From positions 1 to 64,000 of the forward strand of contig CAJTSR010000012.1 of the NCBI GenBank assembly GCA_910579035.1: DNA of 64,000 nt, read 5' to 3'. Below the pieces are notes generated by a model that worked only from the letters and a program-made list of their open reading frames with translations, was not told where the DNA came from and searched no databases. Every line of letters starts with the position of its first letter. Position 1 is the first letter of the stretch. The translations under genes and the position numbers were made by a program. The stretch comes from an uncultured Muribaculaceae bacterium (lineage in GTDB: Bacteria > Bacteroidota > Bacteroidia > Bacteroidales > Muribaculaceae). Shown here piece after piece: positions 16,002 to 24,249 of the stretch.

Positions 16002-16553
16002 ATGCTCCAGTATCTGAAATACCTTTTTCAACTGCTACTTTCTCCCGGTCTTGGCTGGGAAGACATCGAACATACCGACCCCGACCCTGAGGAACTGACC
16101 CGCAAAGGGCTCTATCCGCTTATGGGGCTGGCTGCCGCCACAGAGTTCCTTGCCTTCTTTTATGAACGGGGGATAGCGCTCGGCACCGTGCTGATTCGTG
16201 CCGTGGCCGATTTCGGCTCGTACTTTGTATCGGTATTCATCGCAAAGCTCATTTTCGACTACTATCTGGGGCGGCTCACCGAGAACGGACGCCACGACAT
16301 TCGCAAGGCTTCGACGCTTACCGTTACGGGCCTCGGCATGATGGTGCTATTTCAGGTTTTCAGCAACTGCCTCCCCTGGAATCTCATATTCCTTAAATTC
16401 CTCCCCATATATGTGGTGCTCGTGCTGTACAAAGCCGCACACTATATGAACATACGGCGCAACGACGAAATGCGCTTCCTCGGCATTACAGCCGGAGCGC
16501 TCGTGGGAGTGCCTCTCCTCATATATTACCTATTATACTTTATTATTCCGTGA
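16002..16553 (+). CDS. Yip1-like integral membrane protein
   Basis: A 183-aa membrane protein with about five hydrophobic segments. The N-terminal phrase LLLSPGLGWEDIEHTDPDP (about residues 11-29) is followed by a Yip1/DUF1282-like helical bundle. The family has no established function in bacteria. It ends in a GTGA overlap with smpB, so the two are translationally coupled, and mutS2 follows. The link to trans-translation or recombination control is positional only. Confidence 0.7.
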   Translation: MLQYLKYLFQLLLSPGLGWEDIEHTDPDPEELTRKGLYPLMGLAAATEFLAFFYERGIALGTVLIRAVADFGSYFVSVFIAKLIFDYYLGRLTENGRHDIRKASTLTVTGLGMMVLFQVFSNCLPWNLIFLKFLPIYVVLVLYKAAHYMNIRRNDEMRFLGITAGALVGVPLLIYYLLYFIIP

Positions 16554-17008
16554 AGCAAAAAGAAATAAACATAAAGAACCGTCGCGCCACTTTCGACTAT
16601 GAGATTGTGGAAACATTCACGGCCGGGCTTGTGCTTACGGGTACCGAAATAAAATCGATACGCTCGGGACACGCCTCGCTTGTCGACACATTCTGCTACA
16701 TAAGCGCCGCCGGCGAAGTATGGGTGAAAAATATGAACATCGCCCAGTACTTCTACGGCACTTACAACAACCACGAGGCGCGGCGTGACCGCAAATTGCT
16801 CCTCAACCGCAAGGAAATAGCGCGACTGTCAAAAAGCGGGCGTGATGCCGGATACACCATCGTGCCTTTAAGGCTGTTTATAAACGACCGCGGTCTGGCC
16901 AAACTCGTGATAGGAATAGCACGAGGCAAGAAAGAATACGACAAACGCCAGTCTATAAAAGAGCGCGAAGACAAACGCGCCCTCGCCCGCATCATGCAAA
17001 AACGATAA
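16550..17008 (+). CDS. smpB: SsrA-binding protein SmpB
   Basis: A 152-aa small basic protein that binds tmRNA and brings it to stalled ribosomes for trans-translation. The family signatures are clear: NRRATFDYEIVETFTAGLVL (11-30), GTEIKSIRSG and a basic C-terminal tail (KREDKRALARIMQKR-like) that enters the ribosome. The start is GTG, overlapping the TGA of the upstream membrane-protein gene. Length is normal for the family. mutS2 begins four bases after its stop. Confidence 0.97.
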   Translation: MKQKEINIKNRRATFDYEIVETFTAGLVLTGTEIKSIRSGHASLVDTFCYISAAGEVWVKNMNIAQYFYGTYNNHEARRDRKLLLNRKEIARLSKSGRDAGYTIVPLRLFINDRGLAKLVIGIARGKKEYDKRQSIKEREDKRALARIMQKR

Positions 17009-17012
17009 CCTG

Positions 17013-19472
17013 ATGGAGCTTGAGAAAAAAATAGGTTTCGACATAATCCGCGAACATGTGGGAACGCTCTGCGTGTCGTCCCTCGGACGCAGCAGGTGTG
17101 AGGAAATGACTTTTTCGTCAAATCCGTCGGAAGTGCGCATGCGCCTCGACGAAACTGCCGAAATGCTCGCGTTGCTACAGGCCGACAGCGGATTCCCTAT
17201 AGGCGGCGTACACGACCGGCGGCAACTGCTCGCCTCCATACGCGTGCCCGGCACTTTCCCGGCCGAGTCAGACCTGCCGGGCCTCAGGCAGTCGCTTGCC
17301 ACTATCGCCGACATTGCCAACTTTTTCTCAAAACTGCGCAATGACGACGGCCGCTCACCCTATCCGGCTCTCGACAGCCTTGCCCGCGACCTCTTCACCT
17401 TCCCGCACATGGTTGCCGCAATCGACCGCGTGATTGACCGCCACGGCGAAATAAAAGACAACGCTTCGCCCGCGCTGGCTGATATTCGCCGTTCTATCAG
17501 CGCTGCAGCCGCAGCCATTAACTCCGCTATGCGCAGAGTCATTTCTTCGGCCGTGCGCGAGGGCTATCTTGAAGCAGACACCACGCCGTCGGTCCGCGAC
17601 GGACGCCTCGTCATACCTGTGGCTCCGATGTACAAGCGCAAGATTTCGGGAATAGTGCAGGGCGAATCAGGCTCAGGCAAGACATTCTTCATAGAGCCGG
17701 CCGAAGTGGTGGAAGCAAACAACCGACTGCGCGAACTCACCATAGAGGAGCGCCGCGAAATAGTGCGCATATTGACAGCTTTGGCCGACACCATGCGCCC
17801 TGAGATAGACGAGATGCTTGCCGCCTTCGACCTCCTTGGCACCTTCGATTTCATATACGCCCGCGCCAAATATGCCCGCGACACCGAAGCTACCCTGCCC
17901 TTGCTTGCCGATGGTCCCGAACTCGAGTGGTACCACGCCTGCCACCCCCTCTTGCGCCAATCGCTTATGAGGCAAGGCAAAGAAATAGTGCCGCTCGACA
18001 TCACCCTTACTTCTCAGAACCGGCTCTTGATAATATCCGGGCCCAACGCCGGAGGAAAGTCCGTGACACTCAAAACAGTAGCCCTCATTCAATATATGAT
18101 TCAATGCGGACTGCTGCCCCCCGTATACGGCAACTCCCGCATCGGCATATTCGACCAGATATTTCTCGACATCGGCGACGACCAGTCTATCGAAGACGAC
18201 CTCAGCACATACTCCTCGCATCTGCGCAATATGAAGTACTTCCTATCGCGCGGAAACGGGCGCACACTCGTGCTTATCGACGAATTTGGCGGAGGCACGG
18301 AGCCACAAATAGGCGGCGCTATCGCACAGGCTGTACTTAAGCAGTTCAACGCCAAGAAAATGTGGGGCGTCATAACCACGCACTACCACAACCTCAAGCA
18401 ATTCGCAGAAGAAACGCCCGGACTCGTAAACGGCTCGATGCTCTACGACCGCAACCGCATGCTGCCTATGTTCAAACTTGCCATCGGACAACCGGGCAGC
18501 TCGTTTGCCATCGAGATAGCACGCAAAACAGGACTACCCGAAGAAATAATAGCCGACGCAAGCGAAATAGTGGGCAGCGACTACGTGAATATGGATAAAT
18601 ACCTGCTCGACATCGGACGCGACAGACGCTACTGGGAACGCAAGCGCGACTCAATACGACTCAAAGAGAAGCACCTCGAAGAAACCCTCGCACGCTACGA
18701 GCAGGAAATGGAAACACTCCGCTCCCAGCGCCGCCAGATTATATCAGAAGCCAAGGGCGAAGCAGCCCGCATACTCGAGAACAGCAATGCGGCCATCGAG
18801 CGCACCATACGTGAAATCCGTTCGGCCCAAGCTGAAAAAGAACAGACCAAGCAGGCTCGCGAACGACTCGACCAAGAGAAGCGCGCCATGAATAATGGTG
18901 CCGACAACTCCGCTCACCCGCTTCTTGATAAAAAAATACCGAAGAAAAAGAATCAGCAAAAAGCGCCCAAACCGCGCCAAACCGACGAACGTCCTCTCGA
19001 AGTCGGCGACAACGTGCTGCTTGCCGACGGCGGCGGAACTGTCGGAACGATTTCTGCCATATCCGGCAAAGAGGCCACAGTAGTATTCGGCAATATAAAG
19101 ACAACCGTGAAGCTGGCACGCCTCAAGCGCACGCTGCGGCAGGCTCAGTCGGGAGCCGGGAAGAGCGGACTTCTGTCGTCGTCCTACATATCGTCACAGA
19201 CCAACGACGCCAGTCGCGAAAGGCAGCTTGCTTTCAGCCACGAAATAGACGTGAGAGGAATGCGGGCCGACGAAGCCGTACAGGCCGTGATGTACTATAT
19301 CGACGACGCCATACAGTTCAACAGCTCCCGCGTGCGCATACTCCACGGCACAGGCACAGGTGCCTTGCGCCAGTGCATTCGCCAGTATCTCGGCACAGTG
19401 AGCGCAGTAAGCACATACCACGACGAAGACGTCCGCTTCGGAGGCCCCGGCATAACAGTAGTAGAATTTTAA
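17013..19472 (+). CDS. mutS2: MutS2 family endonuclease/ATPase
   Basis: An 819-aa MutS2. The ABC-type ATPase carries Walker A GPNAGGKS (about residue 344) and Walker B TLVLIDEFGGGTEP (about 420-433). A long coiled-coil insert (about 530-640) and a C-terminal Smr nuclease domain (HEIDVRGMRADEA and ILHGTGTGALR) complete the family architecture. MutS2 acts on branched DNA to restrain recombination and in some bacteria splits collided ribosomes. The second role fits its tight linkage to smpB here, although that is an inference. Length and domains are complete. Confidence 0.96.
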   Translation: MELEKKIGFDIIREHVGTLCVSSLGRSRCEEMTFSSNPSEVRMRLDETAEMLALLQADSGFPIGGVHDRRQLLASIRVPGTFPAESDLPGLRQSLATIADIANFFSKLRNDDGRSPYPALDSLARDLFTFPHMVAAIDRVIDRHGEIKDNASPALADIRRSISAAAAAINSAMRRVISSAVREGYLEADTTPSVRDGRLVIPVAPMYKRKISGIVQGESGSGKTFFIEPAEVVEANNRLRELTIEERREIVRILTALADTMRPEIDEMLAAFDLLGTFDFIYARAKYARDTEATLPLLADGPELEWYHACHPLLRQSLMRQGKEIVPLDITLTSQNRLLIISGPNAGGKSVTLKTVALIQYMIQCGLLPPVYGNSRIGIFDQIFLDIGDDQSIEDDLSTYSSHLRNMKYFLSRGNGRTLVLIDEFGGGTEPQIGGAIAQAVLKQFNAKKMWGVITTHYHNLKQFAEETPGLVNGSMLYDRNRMLPMFKLAIGQPGSSFAIEIARKTGLPEEIIADASEIVGSDYVNMDKYLLDIGRDRRYWERKRDSIRLKEKHLEETLARYEQEMETLRSQRRQIISEAKGEAARILENSNAAIERTIREIRSAQAEKEQTKQARERLDQEKRAMNNGADNSAHPLLDKKIPKKKNQQKAPKPRQTDERPLEVGDNVLLADGGGTVGTISAISGKEATVVFGNIKTTVKLARLKRTLRQAQSGAGKSGLLSSSYISSQTNDASRERQLAFSHEIDVRGMRADEAVQAVMYYIDDAIQFNSSRVRILHGTGTGALRQCIRQYLGTVSAVSTYHDEDVRFGGPGITVVEF

Positions 19473-19483
19473 GCAGACCTCAG

Positions 19484-20062
19484 ATGTTAGGAAAACTATT
19501 CTGGACATTTGCCAAAATCGGAGCCTTCACCTTTGGTGGCGGCTGGGCTATGATTTCTATCATCGAACGTGAGATAGTCGACAAATACCACTGGCTGGAA
19601 CGCGATGAGTTTCTCGACCTTCTCGCCATAGCCCAGTCAATGCCAGGTATTTTGGCCGTGAACATATCGGTGGTTGTAGGCGACAAACTGCGAGGGCTTA
19701 AAGGAAGCATCATGTCGTCACTTGGCACCATCATGCCGAGTTTCCTCATAATTCTGCTCATAGCTATGTTCCTCACGCCTGAGCTAATTACAAACAACCC
19801 CACCCTCTCCGCCATCTTCAAGGGCATAAGGCCGGTGGTCGTGGCATTGATAATAGCGCCGGTGTTCACCACTGCCCGCTCTGCCGGCATCGGCTTGAAA
19901 ACAGCGTGGATACCGGCCGTCGTGGCATTGTTCATATGGAGCAAATGGCCGGTGGTGTCGAATCCCATTCTATACATCGTGCTCGGCGCACTTGTCGGGT
20001 GGTATCTTACAGCCAGAAGCCATAAATTGCTAAACCGCCGCAAAGACAACAAGCAACAATGA
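19484..20062 (+). CDS. Chromate transporter, first half
   Basis: A 192-aa membrane protein of the CHR family (short-chain form). KIGAFTFGGGWAM (about residues 10-22) and AIAQSMPGILAVN (about 54-66) are the family's GGG and PG motifs. The start at 19484 is preferred over an upstream start within mutS2, which adds Arg-rich non-family residues. Short CHR proteins work as a pair of oppositely oriented halves; the partner gene begins inside this one's last codons (ATGA overlap). It is predicted to move chromate or a related anion, although many CHR proteins have no tested substrate. Confidence 0.9.
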   Translation: MLGKLFWTFAKIGAFTFGGGWAMISIIEREIVDKYHWLERDEFLDLLAIAQSMPGILAVNISVVVGDKLRGLKGSIMSSLGTIMPSFLIILLIAMFLTPELITNNPTLSAIFKGIRPVVVALIIAPVFTTARSAGIGLKTAWIPAVVALFIWSKWPVVSNPILYIVLGALVGWYLTARSHKLLNRRKDNKQQ

Positions 20063-20628
20063 TATTTCTCAGATTAATCTGGAGCTATCTCAAGATAGGA
20101 TTCTTCGGGTTTGGCGGAGGATACGCCATGCTCGCCCTCATACAGAACGAAATAGTCACACCGGGCTGGATTACCGAGCAGATGTTTACCGATATTGTGG
20201 CAATATCGCAGATGACCCCCGGCCCCATAGGTATCAACTCGGCCACTTACATAGGCTATGTGGCTCCGGGTGCTTCCTCGCCGGCATTGTCCTCGCCACT
20301 ATGGGGCATTCTCGGCTCTTTGCTATGCACTCTCGTGGTAATATTGCCGTCCTTCGTGCTTGTCCGCTATGCCGGACACTATATCAGCCGCCACCGCGAC
20401 AGCGCCGCCATCAAAGGCATATTTGCCGGTCTGCGCCCTGTGGTTGTGGGCCTCATAGCATCTGCCGCGCTCCTTCTTATGAACGGTGACAACTTCGGCA
20501 CCACAAGCCCCGATGTGGCAAAAAGCATTGCTATGGCAGCCGCCGCGCTGTTCATCGTGCTGTTCACTAAAATACACCCCATACTAATAATAATTGCCGC
20601 CGGCGCTATAGGCTGGCTCATATTTTAG
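20059..20628 (+). CDS. Chromate transporter, second half
   Basis: A 189-aa partner of the preceding CHR protein. It repeats the same motifs: KIGFFGFGGGYAMLALI (about 9-25) and ISQMTPGPIGINSATY (about 54-69). Four to six hydrophobic segments span the protein. Its start overlaps the previous stop by four bases, so the two halves are made together. The folC gene follows 28 bases later on the same strand, probably in the same transcript. Confidence 0.9.
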   Translation: MIFLRLIWSYLKIGFFGFGGGYAMLALIQNEIVTPGWITEQMFTDIVAISQMTPGPIGINSATYIGYVAPGASSPALSSPLWGILGSLLCTLVVILPSFVLVRYAGHYISRHRDSAAIKGIFAGLRPVVVGLIASAALLLMNGDNFGTTSPDVAKSIAMAAAALFIVLFTKIHPILIIIAAGAIGWLIF

Positions 20629-20656
20629 CGTATGGTTGAATTTGACCTATATTGAC

Positions 20657-21964
20657 ATGGCATATCAGGAATCGGTAGAATGGCTCTTCGAGCAAGTTCC
20701 TATGTTTCAGAATCTCGGAGCAGGAGCATACAAGCCCGGACTTGAAACCACGCTTCGGCTGTCGGAAGCTATGGGCAATCCCCATAAAAACCTTAAATGT
20801 ATACATATCGCCGGCACAAACGGAAAAGGAAGCACCGCCCACACAATAGCAGCCATACTGCAATCCGCAGGTTACCGTGTGGGACTGTACACCTCACCTC
20901 ACCTTGCCGATTTCCGCGAAAGGATAAGGGTTGACGGCCGTATGGCCGACAAAGCCTTTGTAGAAACTTTTATAGAGCGCTTCCGCAACGGCGACTTGAA
21001 ACAGATGCAGCCCACGTTTTTTGAACTGACCACCATACTCGCATTCTGCTACTTCGAGCATATGGGCGTAGATGTGGCCGTGATCGAAACAGGCCTTGGC
21101 GGGCGTCTTGACAGCACAAACATCATAAATCCTGAATTGTGCGTAATAACAAACATTTCGCTCGACCACACCGCGCTCTTGGGAAACACCGAAGCCGAAA
21201 TCGCCACCGAGAAAGCAGGAATTATCAAAAAAGACATTCCCGTAGTAATAGGCAAAGCCGCCCGCGATGTCCGCGCTGTTTTCTCGGCGAAAGCACAACA
21301 GGAAAACGCCCCCATATATTTTGCGGAGGACGCCCCTGCTTTTAAAGAAGCCATAGCTTCGGAAGATGCCATAAGATACATCGGCACTCAGTGGGGCGAA
21401 ATAGAAGGCGAGCTGTGCGGCGACTGCCAGTCGGAGAATGCCGCCACCATAATGACAGCTTTAGGCATACTGTGCCGGAAATTCCCACTCATAGATGCCT
21501 CTGCCATAAAACGTGGCTTTGCAGAAGTCTGCTCCATTACCGGCCTTATGGGGCGATGGATGCAGACAGAGGACAGAGGAATCCGCATAATCTGCGACAC
21601 CGGCCATAATATCGGAGGCTGGCAGTATCTCGGCCCGCGCCTCAAAAAAATATCGGAGAGCGACGGCACTCTCCGCATGGTACTGGGATTTGTCAACGAC
21701 AAGGATATTTCGGCAATTATGGAACAAATGCCGCATAACGCCCGATACTACTTAGCATCACCGTCTGTACGCCGCGGGCGCACGGCCGAATCCACCCTCG
21801 AATACGCCGCCTCTGCCGGTATCAGCGGACGCGCGTTCGGCAACGTGGCAGAAGCATACGCCGCCGCCAAGGCCGAAGCCTTGGCGGGCGACACTATCTT
21901 CATCGGCGGAAGCACCTTTATAGTAGCAGACTACCTTACTTCTGTCAGAAAGGATAGCCTATAG
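20657..21964 (+). CDS. folC: Bifunctional folylpolyglutamate / dihydrofolate synthase
   Basis: A 435-aa Mur-ligase-fold enzyme that adds glutamate to folates and, in most bacteria, to dihydropteroate. The ATP-binding loop AGTNGKGSTAHT sits near residue 52, followed by YTSPHLADFRERI and VIETGLGGRLDSTNI, all family hallmarks. The start at the ATG (20657) is preferred over an upstream TTG (20636). The last 20 bases overlap the convergent tamL gene, so transcription of both must end inside the opposite gene or depend on other factors. Confidence 0.95.
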   Translation: MAYQESVEWLFEQVPMFQNLGAGAYKPGLETTLRLSEAMGNPHKNLKCIHIAGTNGKGSTAHTIAAILQSAGYRVGLYTSPHLADFRERIRVDGRMADKAFVETFIERFRNGDLKQMQPTFFELTTILAFCYFEHMGVDVAVIETGLGGRLDSTNIINPELCVITNISLDHTALLGNTEAEIATEKAGIIKKDIPVVIGKAARDVRAVFSAKAQQENAPIYFAEDAPAFKEAIASEDAIRYIGTQWGEIEGELCGDCQSENAATIMTALGILCRKFPLIDASAIKRGFAEVCSITGLMGRWMQTEDRGIRIICDTGHNIGGWQYLGPRLKKISESDGTLRMVLGFVNDKDISAIMEQMPHNARYYLASPSVRRGRTAESTLEYAASAGISGRAFGNVAEAYAAAKAEALAGDTIFIGGSTFIVADYLTSVRKDSL

Positions 21965-24245
21965 CAAGGTGGAAGGCAAGCGACTTTCCGAATGACTGCA
22001 TATTGTAGTATCCGCTTCGTCCCGTATCGTATGGGGCGTGTATGCCTATGCCGAGATCGGCGCGTACCACAAGCATGCTTATGTCGAAGCGCAGTCCTAA
22101 ACCTGTGCCGAGCGCTATATCCTTGAGGAATGTCTTTGCCTGCAGTTTGCCGCCGGGACGCATAGGGTCGTCTTTAAGCAGCCACACATTGCCGGCATCT
22201 ACGAACACCGCACCGTGCAGCGGACCCATAAGCGGGAAGCGATACTCCACGTTGGCCTCCAGCTTGAATGTGCCGGTTCGGTCAAAGTAGTCTTCAGGCT
22301 GTCCCGGCGCTGACTTATAGCTGCCGGGGCCTATGCTGCGTACTGTGAACGCTCGTATAGAGTTTGCACCGCCCACATAGAACTGCTCGGAATAAGGCAC
22401 CTGCGTGGAGTTGCCATAAGCGTGAGCCGCGCCCACCGCCACTCGCGACACAAGCCAGTGGTCGCCCCAGAAAAGTCGGCGCCCCCACACGAGCTGTGTC
22501 TGCCCTTTGATAAACTGCGAGAAAGGAGTTCCAAAAAGCTCTTTTTCCCCTTTCTTTCCGCACGCGCGATATATGGCCCAGAACACATTGCCTGCCTCCT
22601 GTACGGTGAACTGCCAGTTCAGCGTGTTGTCCGGGTTCAGTTGGCGGTCGTACACGAAGTTATACGACATCTGAGGAATGAACTGGCTGCGGAAGCTCTG
22701 AGCTACAGCCGGATTGGCGTCCATTATGGAGTCAAACTCCTGAGTGGTGTGCATCAGGTTCGTGTACGTGAGCTTAAACAGCGTTAGCGTGTTCTGTATG
22801 TGTCGGCGCACACGCCAGTCGTAGTTGACCGAGGCATTGAACTGTGCCATTTTGAAATAATGTGGCCTGTTGAGCAGGTCTGCATTGAGCTGGAACCGCG
22901 TCCAGTTGAGCTGGAATCTGCTGCGCGGTATGAATTTCGGAGCGAGCAATCGCGGAAAAGCCAAGGCTCCTGTTATGCCCACTTCGTACGAATTAAAAAT
23001 CGAACCACTGCGGCCACGGCCCGTCTGCCATTCGTATGTGCCGGTAAGTTTTACCGACAGCTGCTCGCCGCCACCGAATATGTTCTTGTTGGTAACGCCG
23101 AAAGTAAGTCCCGGGCCTATGTAGCTGTTCGACTTCGACGAAGCATTAACTTCGAGAGAGGTTTCAAGCGGGGTGTCGAACGTGCATGTCACATTCACAT
23201 TAAGGCGCGGCTTGTCCTTGGGAGCCATAGTGTCGGGCACAGCCTCGATATTGATGGCGTTGAAAATGCCAAGGCGGGCAAGGTTTGCCTGAGTGCGGTC
23301 CATATTACGCACCGAGAAAGTACGGCCCGGACGGAATGTGACATTCTCATCGAATATCTTGCGACGCAGACGCGACGGCATCATCTGTATGAGCGTGGCC
23401 CGGTTCAGCTTCACTGTATCGGGCGTGCCTCCGCCCTGATTACGCAGCACCCGTATGGTTATATCTCCCGTAGAGTAAGGTTTAAGCGTGAATTTCGGAG
23501 CATTAGATGCCAAATCGAGCTTCATCGCAATCTTACCCGGATTCTGCAAACTGTCAGCAAGATACTCTATAAACTCAGGCCGGAAATAATAATATCCTCG
23601 GTTGCGCAGCGAATTGGTGATGCGTGTGCGTGCCACACTGAGCGAGTCGGTAGAAAAACGCGGCGAATCAGACGACAGGTATGGGTCTGTGGCTGCAAGC
23701 GAATCGACCAGTGCGTTCAGCCGGCATGTGTCCGGCATAAGTATTAGTGTGTCGATAGGGAACGCAGGCCCGGCATTGACATTATACTGTATCTTGGCCT
23801 TTTTGGGATTGCGGCCTTTCACAAGTTCGTACGACGCCGTGCCACGGAAATATCCGTTATTGTCGAGAATCTGCTCTATCATATGCGAGCGCACCTCGGG
23901 GCGCACGTCCGACACGAGCACAGGTTCTTCAACAAGCTTTTCATACAGCCAGTGTTTCAGACCTGACGGCGGATTCGGCCAGTTGTTGTACACCCACAAT
24001 CCCAACGGAAAGGGATAATGCCATTTAAGCAATGGCCAGTAGTTATTCGGCGCAACATCTACAGCCTCTTTTATAGCCTCGGTAACGCCCGGGTGAACCC
24101 TATATCCCGAGTCGGCAACAATATCCACTTTCTTGACGCCGGTATACAGAACCTCGTCGGATGGTATGCGTGCGGTTGTCGAACACGCCCCGAGCAGCAG
24201 GGAGCCTGCCACTACGGCTGATATATAGTAAAATATACGACGCAT
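21945..24245 (-). CDS. tamL: TamL-type BamA/TamA family outer-membrane lipoprotein
   Basis: A 766-aa outer-membrane protein of the Omp85 family. The N-terminus MRRIFYYISAVVAG leads to a lipobox (LLLGAC), so this is the lipidated form found in Bacteroidota (TamL). POTRA-like repeats fill roughly residues 25-400 and a 16-strand-type barrel follows, with the conserved GxxxIRAF-like motif (VGGANSIRAFTVRS) and a C-terminal aromatic (GYPF). The start at 24245 is chosen for the lipobox; upstream in-frame codons add a basic, non-signal stretch. It lies four bases after tamB; together they are expected to help assemble outer-membrane proteins or move lipids. Confidence 0.92.
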   Translation of the reverse strand: MRRIFYYISAVVAGSLLLGACSTTARIPSDEVLYTGVKKVDIVADSGYRVHPGVTEAIKEAVDVAPNNYWPLLKWHYPFPLGLWVYNNWPNPPSGLKHWLYEKLVEEPVLVSDVRPEVRSHMIEQILDNNGYFRGTASYELVKGRNPKKAKIQYNVNAGPAFPIDTLILMPDTCRLNALVDSLAATDPYLSSDSPRFSTDSLSVARTRITNSLRNRGYYYFRPEFIEYLADSLQNPGKIAMKLDLASNAPKFTLKPYSTGDITIRVLRNQGGGTPDTVKLNRATLIQMMPSRLRRKIFDENVTFRPGRTFSVRNMDRTQANLARLGIFNAINIEAVPDTMAPKDKPRLNVNVTCTFDTPLETSLEVNASSKSNSYIGPGLTFGVTNKNIFGGGEQLSVKLTGTYEWQTGRGRSGSIFNSYEVGITGALAFPRLLAPKFIPRSRFQLNWTRFQLNADLLNRPHYFKMAQFNASVNYDWRVRRHIQNTLTLFKLTYTNLMHTTQEFDSIMDANPAVAQSFRSQFIPQMSYNFVYDRQLNPDNTLNWQFTVQEAGNVFWAIYRACGKKGEKELFGTPFSQFIKGQTQLVWGRRLFWGDHWLVSRVAVGAAHAYGNSTQVPYSEQFYVGGANSIRAFTVRSIGPGSYKSAPGQPEDYFDRTGTFKLEANVEYRFPLMGPLHGAVFVDAGNVWLLKDDPMRPGGKLQAKTFLKDIALGTGLGLRFDISMLVVRADLGIGIHAPYDTGRSGYYNMQSFGKSLAFHLAIGYPF

Positions 24246-24249
24246 ATGT

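Noticed and set aside
22800..23747. A 315-codon frame opposite tamL
   Set aside because: Arg/His-rich shadow of the barrel gene with no start signal.
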